Assembly (NCBI GenBank): GCA_030765055.1
Contig: CM060947.1
Coordinates: 261,146,940-261,210,939 of the forward strand
Direction: 5' to 3'
Length of the DNA stretch: 64,000 bases
DNA from: Mantis religiosa
Lineage: Eukaryota; Arthropoda; Insecta; Mantodea; Mantidae
Shown here: positions 11,263 to 21,593 of the stretch, piece after piece
How the letters are laid out: every line of letters starts with the position of its first letter
How positions within the stretch are numbered: position 1 is the first letter of the stretch
Notes under the pieces: generated by a model
Databases searched by the model: none
What the model was told of the DNA's origin: nothing
The model's input: only the letters and a program-made list of their open reading frames with translations
Program-made: the position numbers and the translations under genes

Positions 11263-14163
11263 CACAAATGTAAGCAATATAAGAAAGGAAGTTGAGGAGG
11301 GCAGAAAGGGACTAATTAAGTAACAAGGAGACATGGAGGTTAAGAACTACCTGACAGAGCAGAAGACCAGGGTATTATGCGAGCCAAGGTAGCAACAATG
11401 TAAAGCCAAATAAATGTAAGGAATACAAGAAAGGAAGATAAGGGGGAAGAAAGGGACTAATTAAGTAACAAGAAGGCATGGAGGTTAAGGGTTACCTGAC
11501 AGAGCAGAAGACCAGGTTGCCATGTAAGCCAAGGTAGCAACAAGGTAAACACAAATATATGTAAAGAATATAAGAATGGAAGATGAGGGGAAAGAAAGGG
11601 ACTTATTAAGTAACAAGAAGGCATGAAGGTTAAGAGCTACGTGACAGAGCAGAAGACCAGGGTGTCATGTAAGGCAAGGTAGCAACAAGATAAAGACAAA
11701 TAAATGTAAAGAATATAAGAAAGGAAGATGAGGGGGAAGAAAGGGGCTAATTAAGTAACAAGAAGGCATGGGGTTTAAGAGCTACCTGACAGAGCAGAAG
11801 ACCAGGGTGTCATGTAAGCCAAGGTAGCAACAAGGTAAACACAAATAAATGTAAAGAATATATGAAAGGAAGATGAGGGGAAAGAAAGGGGCTAATTAAG
11901 TAACAAGAAGGCATGGAGGTTAAGAGCTACCTGGCAGAGCAGAAGACCAGGGTGTCATGTAAGCCAAGGTAGCAACAAGGTAAACACAAATGTAAAGAAT
12001 ATAAGAAAGGAAGATGAGGGGGAAGAAAGGGTCTAATTAAGTAACAAGGAGGCATGGGGTTTAAGAGCTACCTGACAGAGCAGAAGACCAGGGTGTCATG
12101 TAAGCCAAGGTAGCAACAAGGTAAACACAAATAAATGTAAAGAATATAAGAAAGGAAGATGAGGGGGAAGAAAGGGGCTAATTAAGTAACAAGAAGGCAT
12201 GGAGGTTAAGAGCTACCTGGCAGAGCAGAAGACCAGGGTGTCATGTAAGCCAAGGTAGCAACAAGGTAAACACAAATGTAAAGAATATAAGAAAGGAAGA
12301 TGAGGGGGAAGAAAGGGTCTAATTAAGTAACAAGGAGGCATGGGGGTTAAGAGCTACCTGACAGAGCAGAAGACCAGGGTGTCATGTAAGCCAAGGTAGC
12401 AACAAGGTAAACACAAATAAATGTAAAGAATATAAGAAAGGAAGATGAGGAGGAAGAAAGGGTCTAATTAAGTAACAAGTAGGCATGGAGGTTAAGAGCT
12501 ACCTGGCAGAGCAGAATACCAGGGTGTCATGGAAGTCAAGGTAGCAACAAGATAAAGACAAATAAATGTAAAGAATATAAGAAAGGTAGATGAGGGGGAA
12601 GAAAGGGTCTAATTAAGTAACAAGGAGGCACGGACGTTAAGAGCTACCTGGCAGAGCAGAAGACCAGGGTGTCATGTAAGTCAAGGTAGCAACAAGATAA
12701 ACACAAATAAATGTAAAGAATATAAGAAATGAAGATGAGGGGGAAGAAAGGGGCTAATTAAGTAACAAGTAGGCATGGAGGTTAAGAGCTACCTGGCAGA
12801 GCAGAATACAAGGGTGTCATGGAAGTCAAGGTAGCAACAAGGTAAAGAGAAATAAATGTAAAGAATATAAGAAAGGAAGATGAGGAGGGAAGAATGGGCC
12901 TAATTAAGTAACAAGTAGACATGGAGGTTAAGAGCTACCTGACTGAGCAGAACAGGGTGTCATGCAAGCCAAGGTGGCAACAAGGTAAAGACAAATAGAT
13001 GTAAAGAATATAAGAAAGGAAGATGAGGGGGAAGAAAGCGTCTAATTAAGTAACAGGGAGGTATGGAGGTTAAGAGCTACCTGACAGAGCAGAAGACCAG
13101 GGTGTCATGTAAGTTAAGGTAGCAACAAGATAAACACAAAAAATGTAAAGAATATAAGAAATGAAGATGAGGGGGAAGAAAGGGGCTAATTAAGTAACAA
13201 GTAGGCATGGAGGTTAAGAGCTACCTGGCAGAGCAGAATACAAGGGTGTCATGGAAGTCAAGGTAGCAACAAGAAAAAGACAAATAAATGGAAAGAATAT
13301 AAGAAAGGTAGATGAGGGGGAAGAAAGGGTCTAATTAAGTAACAAGTAGGCATGGAGTTTAAGAGCTACCTAGCAGAGCAGAAGACCAGGGTGTCATGTA
13401 AGTTAAGGTACCAAGAAGATAAAGACAAATAAATGTAAAGAATATAAGAAAGGTAGATGAGGGGGAAGAAAAGGCCTAATTAAGTAACAAGTAGGCATGG
13501 AGGTTAAGAGCTACCTGGCAGAGCAGAAGACCAGGGTGTGATGTAAGTCAAGGTACCAAGAAGATAAAGACAAATAAATGTAAAGAATATAAGAAAGGTA
13601 GATGAGGGGGGAGAAAAGGCCTAATTAAGTAACAAGTAGGCATGGAGGTTAAGAGCTACCTGGCAGAGCAGAATACCAGGGTGTGATGTAAGTCAAGGTA
13701 CCAACAAGATAAAGACAAATAAATGTAAAGAATATAAGAAAGGAAGATGAAGGGGAAGAAAAGGTCTAATTAAGTAACAAGTAGGCATGGAGGTTAAGAG
13801 CTACCTGGCAGAGCAGAAGACCAGGGTGTGATGTAAGCCAAGGTAGCAACAAGGTGGAGACAAATAAATGTAAAGAATATAAGAAAGGAAGATGAGGCGG
13901 AAGAAAAGGACTAATTAAGTAACAAGGAGATCTGGAGGTTAAAAGTTACGTGGCAGAGCAGAAGACCAGGGTATCATGTAAGCCAAGGTAGCAACAAGGT
14001 AGAGACAAATAAATGTAAAGAATATAAGAAAGGAAGATGAGGCGGAAGAAAGGGACTAATTAAGTAACATGGAGATCTGGAGGTTAAGAGTTACCTGGCA
14101 GAGCAGAAGACCAGGGTGTCATGTAAGACAAGGTAGCAACAAGGTAAAGACAAATAAATGTAG
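11263..14163 (+). repeat. 20-copy ~145-bp tandem array from a LINE 3' end
   Basis: The phrase CTAATTAAGTAACAAG recurs 20 times from 11311 to 14057, spaced 140-147 bases. Units differ by a few percent, and alternating subtypes suggest block duplication. The first unit is continuous with the end of the LINE C coding region (ISNIRKEVEEGRKG-like codons if one stop is ignored), so the unit is the last codons plus 3' UTR of that LINE. After the last unit the sequence changes to AT-rich DNA. Confidence 0.93.
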
Positions 14164-15047
14164 CCAAAGTTGTAAAATGTAAAATTTTGGAATATACACA
14201 ATAAATATATCATATCATTAAACGATATGGGGAATAATAAATAACGGAATAGTAACTTGTATCTAAAATACGTTTAATATATACACATTACGTCATCACA
14301 TATGTACAAAGTACCTTGAGAATTAATGGACGTAGCAAAATCTTCGCTTAAACATTTTTTGAGGTTGGTAGCAAGAATCCGCTGAACAGAGTTGGCAACA
14401 TGGTATCCGCCATCTGCAGAGCACGAAAGTGGCCTCCTATACGACGAGAGTAAAAGATTTTAACTGCCTCGTAAGTCTTCATTGTTGGAGGTTATTTGGT
14501 TCAAGAGAAAAGTCAAAGTTCGCGTGACTGAGCCGTAAACAGAATAACAGCGCAGCTTTCATTGCGTATTTGATTATATTGTTGGCCAGGACTATTTCCC
14601 AGTAATTTAATTCGGGTTAAAATAAAACTTATTGTCATAAATTTAGATATCGAGGCAATAAAATATTCACACAAATACGAATTATACTGACTGCGTCTAC
14701 GTTTCAGAGATCCCAGGTTCAATTCCCGCCTTTGAGTTGGTAATTTTTTTTAACTACAACAATTACTAACGCCCACAAAGTATGAAGCACCAATGAGACA
14801 ACATACTGAATTTGTTCAATGTTAAAATTGATAAAAGCTTAAGAAATCTTATAGTTCAGCGAGCAGTAACACCATCAATTGTTTCTAAAGTCAAAACTTC
14901 TTTGACTTTGTTGATGTGAACAGGAGTTAAAGTGGGCTGTCTAAACGAAACAAAAGAATTTAGAATAGACCCATAGTATTAATAATAAACATTAAAGAGA
15001 GAAAATTAGTTTACTATATAAAATATATTTTAACATTATAAAACATA
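14164..15047. other. No gene recognised
   Basis: AT-rich DNA. A B-box-like phrase (GGTTCAATTCCC) at about 14714-14725 might be the relic of a tRNA-like SINE head, but no A-box or body supports it. Confidence 0.4.
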
Positions 15048-15074
15048 CAAGGGCTGTTCAATAAAGAACGTTCG

Positions 15075-15121
<47 letters not shown>

Positions 15122-16240
15122 ACAACGAACATTTATTTATCCTCATAATTTTGATAGTTCCTCTCAAAATAGTCTCCCCTGAATGTGATGCACTGTTCTC
15201 AGCGTTTCTGCCAGACTTCAAAGACATGCTGGAAACCATTTTCTGAGAGATCCTTCAAAATCGCCTCCGCAGCCTTCACCACTGCTTCTAATTATGGATA
15301 ATGCCTCCCACGAAGGCGTTTCCTCAAGTTAGGGAATAGAAAAAAGGTACATGGGGCTAAATCCGGACTATAAGGAGGGTGAGGGATGTACTTCACGTTG
15401 ATTTTTGCAAGATATTCAGCAACAACAATATGTGGCCGCGCATTATCGTAGTGTAGCATCCAGCCTGCTTCACGTAAATGTGGTCTTTTGCGCCTGATAT
15501 GGACTTGCAATGTTTTCATGACATCCCTGTAGTGTTGCCCAGTTACTGATGTGTGTGCAGGTACAACATGCTGATAAACCATTCCATGAATACCAAAGAA
15601 TGAGATGATCATAACTTTCCCAGCAGAAGCAATCACTTTGGCTTTTTTGGGGGTTGGTGATGAAGGACATCTCCACACTGAGCTTTGTTGTTTGCTCTCA
15701 GGATCAAAATGATGTAGCCAAGTTTCATCAGCAGTGATTACGTTTGAAAGAAACTCCGGATGTTCCTCTAACATCAACTTTAACTGCATGTAGACCTGCA
15801 AGCGAATGTCCTTTTGTTCGGGAATCAACAGTCTTGGAACCCATCGCACACAAACACGTCTCATGTGTAATGTTTCTGTCCCCAACGTGTGGGTGGCACC
15901 CAATGAAATGTTCAGTATTTCAGAAAGTGATCTTAAGGTAATTCGTCGATCCTCTCTCACAATGGCAGCAGCAGTGTTGATGTTTTCTTTCGTAAGAGCA
16001 GTAACTTGAGCTCCGGGTACACCTTCCTTTGAAATTGGTTGTCTCCCCTCTTTAAATATTTTAAACCATCTTCGAGTTGTGCTGTAGGGAAGAACAGACT
16101 CTCCATAGACCTCCTGTAACATTGTATAGGCCTCAACTGAAGATTTGTTGAGACGAAAGTAGAATTTCAAAGCCGCATATTGTTCCTCGCGTGTTACCTC
16201 CATTGCAGCGGTAGGTGACAACCGTGGCAGTCAACATGCA
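15048..16240 (-). mobile_element. Mariner element, family a, copy 2 (one end lost)
   Basis: The left terminal repeat starts CAAGGGCTGTTCAATAAAG next to TA and is followed by a run of over 40 T (about 15079-15120). The right terminal repeat is missing: sequence similarity to copy 1 ends near 16240, where another mariner fragment begins. The element carries the longest family a transposase frame in the window. Confidence 0.82.
15292..16221 (-). pseudogene. Mariner transposase, 309-codon frame with altered catalytic site
   Basis: Residues 10-60 form the first helix-turn-helix and about 80-130 the second, ending in a WVPR-type linker. The first catalytic aspartate is residue 165 (TADETW) and the second 259 (HYDNARPH). 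At the third position, LAPCT reads threonine (292, codon ACC at 15346-15348) where copies 1 and 3 have aspartate. Two residues are also lost between the second and third positions, so the spacing is 32 instead of 34. A TAA stop follows RGRHYP, removing about 35 C-terminal residues kept in copy 1. It is a well-preserved but almost certainly inactive enzyme. Confidence 0.88.
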
Positions 16241-16244
16241 CACA

Positions 16245-16440
16245 GCTTTTTCATGCAGGATATTGTTCACTCTGGGATGTCTACATCCTCTGGAATCTCA
16301 CGAAGTTTGATTCGGCGGTCTTGTATAACCAGATCGTGGATTCTTTCAATGTTGTTCTGTGTGATGACCTCAAATGGCCCACCAGAGGACTATTCATCAC
16401 CACGCTTAAATTCTTTGATTTAAAAGTAAATGGTCTTCAT
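16245..16440 (-). pseudogene. N-terminal fragment of a second mariner lineage
   Basis: The minus strand gives NNIERIHDLVIQDRRIKLRE followed by a degenerate helix, the region between the two helix-turn-helix domains of mariner transposases. It differs from family a next to it. Only about 60 residues remain. Confidence 0.55.
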
Positions 16441-16449
16441 TGTTGGTGC

Positions 16450-16752
16450 ACTCGTCAGAACATCCAGAAGGCGAGCGATCGCTTGAAGACCCGATACGAT
16501 AGGCAAGCCAACAGTCAAAGGTTCCAGCAAGGTGACCTAGTCTCGTTGTACCGCCCTACCCGGACCAAGGGACGCTACCCGAAACTTCAACAACCACGAC
16601 AAGGACCGTACCGGGTGGTGAAGGGCATCAACGACGTGGTCTACGGCATCCAGAAGGTGCCCCGAGGGAAAATGTTGGTGGTACACCTAGATCGTCTCAA
16701 TTCAATTCAATTTATGCCAGAGGATCTACTTCCATTAGTCCTGGATCCGTAG
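16450..16752 (+). pseudogene. Gypsy-type Pol, integrase C-terminal end
   Basis: The plus strand encodes SDRLKTRYDRQANSQRFQQG, a basic beta-rich segment with GPYRVVKGIND, then VVHLDRLNSI. This is the C-terminal end of Ty3/gypsy integrase, which binds DNA during insertion. The open frame runs back to 16321 only by chance fusion to mariner sequence. The catalytic core, RT, protease and gag are absent. The LTR below follows about 300 bp downstream, as expected for the 3' end of such an element. Confidence 0.8.
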
Positions 16753-17058
16753 GACCAAGTCCCCGGGCCTCCTTCTACCAGGGAGTTACCGAATTGTCCC
16801 GAAAGGGCGCCCGGCGCCTCCGAAGCTCTTTTCTGGGGCAAGACCTAGAGACTAACAAGCCCCCCCCCCCATCTGGTCCTGTGAACTCAAGACGGGATGG
16901 AAATGGATACGCCACTTACGCGCGCCAACACCAAAATGGGAAGGCTACCGATATGACCTCGGTGGGGCCGCCTGGCGATCTAGCACAGCTTCTACTAGCT
17001 GCTACGATGGTGCTGTTCGGGACGACCAGCCTTGAGGTCGGAGCAGTGTCGCGAACAC

Positions 17059-17325
17059 ATTGTTGAGGCAAGGTGGCGCGGCCGGCTAGTTCAAAGGCAT
17101 GGACAGTGCAGTGCGGAGATAAAAGTTCGCCGAAACGTTGGGGGGAAGGATACGGATTTCTAGAGAGTTCAGTCAGTCAGTAAATGGACGTGTATGCGTG
17201 AACAGCTGTGTTTGTGGTCAATGACCTTGAAAGTTGTATTGTGTATGTGACGTAATTGTGTTTCTACGGAAATAAGGAGCAATTTTTAGTGTTTGTAATC
17301 TGGACTTTTATTTTCACGAACCCAG
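17059..17325 (+). mobile_element. Gypsy-type LTR (3' LTR of the pol fragment)
   Basis: Starts TGTTGAGGC and ends in GGACTTTTATTTTCACGAACCCA, closely like the ends of solo LTRs 1-3 though the first half differs. A GATAAAAG box near 17118 and an insect initiator-like TCAGTCAGTC near 17171 are present. No LINE interrupts this one. The terminal bases and target duplication are not clear. Confidence 0.6.
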
Positions 17326-17339
17326 ATTATGGAAGAGGT

Positions 17340-17620
17340 GCACCCTCCCGAAACGTCCATTTCTATTCGTCTTTTAACCTGACTTGCTTCCCGAGAACAA
17401 CTTCAGCAAGACTTTTATATGTTACATCCAACAACGATATTCGTCTATAATTATTTAGGTCTGTTTTCAAGCCTTTCTTGTGAATAGGATGGATAAGAGC
17501 TGTTTTCCACTCTACAAGGATCTAAAAACGTAATTTGTTCTCCTATTGAGTCAATATTTCCTCGATAGCGATTTTTAACCCTTGAAAGCAAAGCGTTAAT
17601 AATTCATACGCTTAATTCAA
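17340..17620 (-). pseudogene. LINE reverse transcriptase fragment
   Basis: The minus strand gives EWKTALIHPIHKKG and NNYRRISLLDVTYKSLAEVV, the fingers region of non-LTR RTs (canonical form HKKGD...NYRGISLL). About 90 residues remain, with one or more stops upstream. Its family differs from LINEs A, C and D in this window. Confidence 0.65.
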
Positions 17621-18098
17621 ATGCCTGTTAGTTGTAAGATTTACGTATTGCGTATAATAAACTTCCGGCACAGAGAATAATGCATATTGTAACAAAACAC
17701 AAAAGAAATACTTTCCCTGAATGAAGCGAGGTGCTGCATTATTAAAAAGATCCAGAGAAGAGAATTGTCTATGAAAAGAGGTAGTAAAAAATGCGAGATG
17801 TGGAACGAAGTGGAAAAATATGAACGATGTTATCATAACAACAAAATGAAATAAGACATTCACAAGCAACTTTGAAAACTTCCGTAAAAAGTGTGTTCGT
17901 CTTTTGTTTAGCTACGTATACAGAGCTTGTTAGTGGATGTCTATAGAATGTCATTCATTAATAAATCTGAAAGGTCTTTTCTTTCTTAAACCAAATCCCC
18001 TAAAAACTTTCTAATAAGGTATCGAGATAACTTCGTATTATTCAAAACTTCCCTTCGTTCTAAAACAATTTTTTTTAAACAGATGTTACCAAAAACGT
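17621..18098. other. No gene recognised
   Basis: AT-rich DNA with short chance frames only. Confidence 0.5.
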
Positions 18099-18259
18099 TA
18101 ATGCCCTATTTCACCAACAAATGTTAAGACTTAACACGAGTTTAGCAACAGTTAAAACAAAAATCGCATTTCACCAACAAGTGTTAGCGTAACACTCGTG
18201 TTAAATCTCATGTTAAACTAACAAGCCAAATTTCTGATGTTAAGTCCTTAACAATTGTA

Positions 18260-18560
18260 AATAGTCAAGATGGCGAGCATGAACTCAGCTGTTGATGTCG
18301 ATTTGCTATATTTAAGACTGTCTAAATGGCATTCGTAATAGAGTACGGCCTATGAGGAGAAATGATTTTGAGGAACTATCCGAAGAAAATTGTTTTACGG
18401 AGGTATAGCCCGTCGAAACATGTTGCTATGAAGGTTACTGCGGAAGTACAAGAGAGGTTAGAACATGCATCGAAAGAAATATGCCGATCTCGCCTTTGCT
18501 TCAAGTATTAATAACTTTGCGATTTTATAATTCACTGAATAATGTGGATAATACATTGTC
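18260..18560 (+). pseudogene. Harbinger transposase, N-terminal fragment
   Basis: Frames on the plus strand give RPMRRNDFEELSEENCFTEV, then RNMPISPLLQVLITLRFYNS. These resemble the start of HARBI1-like transposases (RRNPFEELD..., then SPLLQLLIALRFYATG). Stops and shifts interrupt it, and the DDE domain is not present. Confidence 0.65.
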
Positions 18561-18945
18561 CACCTCGCTCCTCGTTTTAAATTTACGTAATACTGAGTTA
18601 GAATGTACATCGAAAGGAATATGACTATCTCGCCTTAGCTTCAAGTATTAATAACTTTGCGATTTTATAATTCACTGAATTATGTGTATAATACACTGTC
18701 CACCTGCCGTCTTGAAACGTTCAAGTCACTTGTCCTTCTTCGCACCTCGTTTTAAAGTTACGTAATACTGAGTTAGAACATGCATCGAAAGGAATATGGC
18801 GATCTCGCCTTTGCTTCAAGTATTAATAACTTTGCGATTTAATAATTCACTGAATTATGTGGATAATACATTGTTCACCTCCCGTCTTGAAACGTTTAAG
18901 GCACTTGTTCTTCGCTCTTCGTTTTAAATTTACGTAATACTTACA
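18463..18945. repeat. Three-unit internal repeat in the Harbinger element
   Basis: The phrase ATCGAAAG(A/G)AATATG starts units at about 18471, 18609 and 18784. Later units carry an insertion of about 35 bases that the first lacks. The unit covers the transposase fragment's SPLLQVLITLRFY-like region, so this is duplication of coding DNA. Confidence 0.85.
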
Positions 18946-19159
18946 AGTTGTTTGGTGCTTGTAGTAGTGACACATGCATTTGTATTAAATTCGTTTCCAA
19001 TATTTTCCCCGTGACATCTTTCTCTTTTACATTCACTGCATCCGTCCTCTTATTTTCCACGATATCCTTACACTTCGTCACCATTTCAATTAACAGTTCT
19101 TTCTCCGTTGACGAGAAATTTGTCTCACGGCTTTATTTATGATTTTGTTCATCCGCCAT
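18946..19159 (-). pseudogene. Myb/SANT-like protein of the Harbinger element, N-terminus
   Basis: From ATG at 19159 the minus strand reads MADEQNHK, a TAA stop, then TNFSSTEKELLIEMVTKCKD, IVENKRTDAVNVKEKD. This is the start of the Myb/SANT-like DNA-binding protein that is the second gene of PIF/Harbinger elements and helps bring the transposase to the ends. The stop at codon 9 and loss of the rest show it is dead. It lies opposite to the transposase fragment, the usual divergent arrangement. Confidence 0.7.
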
Positions 19160-19692
19160 GTGTGCAGACGAAAATGAAAACAAAAGCGCATCGCAGCTCA
19201 TCCATAGCCTTCTATAGCTGTGATATTTAGAATTTTCTTGGCGTTAACACAGGTTTGTTAACATTTTCAGAAAACAGGTTGGTGTAATGCACGAAATTTA
19301 ACATTAGTGTTAGCGCTGAGACAATTCTTACATTACATTTGTTAACGTCGATTTTAACATCTGTTGGTGAAATCGGGCATAAAAGTAGAGCATTCTTTGG
19401 CTCGAAGCTTTTAACACGCCAGTAATGCAACTTCGGCTTCTTCACAATCACCTCATTCAAGAAGGCAGTGAATAACAACTTCAAATTATAAAAACTGTCA
19501 AATCAACATTTAATTTTTCTCAAAAGATGATTAAGTGTGGAGGAAAAAGTTGCAATATATTAATTAATTAAATTTTTCTTCCATTATTTTCATCATTTTA
19601 CTGCCATTGTCATGCAATGCCATGTTTTTTTAACGTGGAAGGAAAAACTGGAATTTACCCACACCAGTCCATGGGGCTGGTGGCATAGGATT

Positions 19693-19940
19693 GGCCGCGC
19701 CGTGGCTCAGTGGTTAGACCGCTTGGCTCTCACCAAGACGGCCCGGGTTCGATCCCAGGCGACCGCAAAGTGAGATTTGTGATTGACAACACGGCGCTGG
19801 GGCGGGTTTTCTCCAGGATCTCCGGTTTCCCCCGCCATCTCATTCCACCGGTGCTCCATCTTCATCTCATGTATCATCAGTGTCACCGCCTGCGGTGCCG
19901 TATGTAGTTAAAAGCGGGCGTTAAACACTACACACACACA
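19693..19940 (+). mobile_element. tRNA-derived SINE with target duplication
   Basis: The head has an A-box (CGTGGCTCAGTGGTTAGA) and B-box (GGTTCGATCCC) 35 bases apart, as in a tRNA gene. A body with GGTTTTCTCCAGGATCTCCG follows, and a short CA-repeat tail. The flanking 12-bp duplication TGGCATAGGATT (19681-19692, 19941-19952) is perfect, so the insertion is fairly recent. It spread by LINE machinery; it is not a working tRNA gene. Confidence 0.9.
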
Positions 19941-20289
19941 TGGCATAGGATTCCCAGTCTCGATGGAGTGCACCGTTGCGGAATACCTACTAAAACCCCT
20001 CCACTACCTAATATCTGTTTCATATAACCTTGCCCCGCTAACATGTATCAATCCGCGTTCAACTACCTTCCCCCTCATTCTAATTGACTAATGCTTTCGC
20101 GCCATAGGTCATAGGCGGTGCCCTCCCATCACACTTAAACCTGCAGTAAACTTCATAATTGCCAGGAAGATAGATAAAATCATACAAATAAGAATATGAA
20201 GGCATGCAAAAATACAAGTTTATAATGAAACTGAGCAAGTTGAAACTGAATGAATGAGCAATGAAACTGAAACAAGTTTATAGTGAAAG

Positions 20290-20745
20290 GCCTTCAGCCT
20301 TTTCCACTGGGATTTGAAAAAAACACACTACAAATACCTCGCAAAAATTCTTGTCTTTCATTCTTAAAAGTCGTGTCACGCCATACTTGTCGTGTGTCCT
20401 TCGTTCACCCTAGTCTCGTCAAGGTAGTATATTTTGCGACTTGTATCCCGGTACAGTTTGAATGTCCTTAAATAACGTCTTAACACACAGCAATGTTACC
20501 CCTGCAGTCGTAAGTTTTCCTGTTCTCAATTTCATGTCGCGATGTTCCTACGCATCTATCACACCTATAAGTTCAGAGTACAGCTGTTCGACTTCTCTCA
20601 CTGACAAAGACGGATTCTTCTCTGTGAGTGCATTAAACACATGCACCACAATTCTTTTTTCGCCGCTTTGTAAAGGTTTTCCCTTACGATGCTTCAGCGA
20701 AAAACTGACGGTAGACTCTACCATTATACATATAAGTACACGCGC
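20290..20745 (-). pseudogene. IS630/Tc1-like transposase, N-terminal fragment 2
   Basis: The minus strand from about 20721 reads HRKGKPLQSGEKRIVVHVFN, then LTEKNPSLSVREVEQLYSEL. This resembles the N-terminal helix-turn-helix region of the transposase family whose C-terminal pieces lie at 27905 and 51945. It ends in stops after about 60 residues. Exact family membership is by motif recognition only. Confidence 0.45.
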
Positions 20746-20969
20746 AATAAACGATCAATAAAATAATTTAGCTCTCACACTCGGCACAACACGCCTTCGA
20801 ATGGCGATGTATGAATAATCCAGTTCGAAACAAGGTCAGTGATAAAAATCATATAAACAAATATGTCATCACTACCGCTAAATCCTGTGATATCGTGCCA
20901 TGTGCCTGAGAGCAAAGGAACCTCCTCTTTACTTCGTTTAAGAATTAAGATGCATTTCAGATAAATCAA

Positions 20970-21354
20970 CTCTGTTGCGTAATATATTTAATTCAAACAG
21001 TTACGAAAATGTAAATTTGACAATTCTCTTCCAACATATGAATATATATCACCATGTTAAATAACGAACTATTTTTACCGCAGGACAGTCTATACCCCAA
21101 CAGCAGCCAATGAGATGTGATTAGGTCACGTGACCGTTAAGAGATACGGGGCAAGCTTATGTGAAACAAGGATTACGACAGCAGCCCTGGCGATGTTTTG
21201 CTGGTCCCGCATTAAGCACCCAGATACAGTTGTTGGTTATTTCTATGCGGTGAACCGCTATGGTGTGTTGGGGAGGGAGGCGTCATGATCATAGGACCCG
21301 GATGCCCACCTTTCAATCATTGGTAATCGTAGGCAATGTGCCGCGCGTTCAGGA
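20970..21354. other. No gene recognised
   Basis: No domain or repeat that I can support. The stretch ends at the microsatellite below. Confidence 0.4.
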
Positions 21355-21593
21355 TGTGTATGTATGTATGTATGTATGTATGTATGTATGTATGTATGTA
21401 TGTATGTATGTATGTATGTATGTATGTATGTATGTATGTATGTATGTATGTATGTATGTATGTATGTATGTATGTATGTATGTATGTATGTATGTATGTA
21501 TGTATGTATGTATGTATGTATGTATGTATGTATGTATGTATGTATGTATGTATGTATGTATGTATGTATGTATGTATGTATGTATGTATGTAT
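21355..21593. repeat. (GTAT)n microsatellite, about 60 units
   Basis: About 240 bp of almost perfect GTAT repeat. It directly abuts the 3' end of the minus-strand LINE D copy. The second LINE D copy ends at the same place in a short GTATGTATGTAT run (26707-26720), so the repeat is the expanded LINE tail. Confidence 0.97.

Larger units (their letters stand above)
18102..19379. mobile_element. PIF/Harbinger element, degenerate
   Basis: Ends are inverted copies: TGCCCTATTTCACCAACA on the left, and GTTGGTGAAATCGGGCA on the right with one difference. They are flanked by the 3-bp duplication TAA (18099-18101, 19380-19382), as PIF/Harbinger elements do at TWA sites. Inside are remains of both genes of this superfamily, a transposase N-terminus on plus and a Myb/SANT-like protein on minus, plus three copies of a ~140-175-bp internal repeat. 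The transposase catalytic region is missing. Confidence 0.85.
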
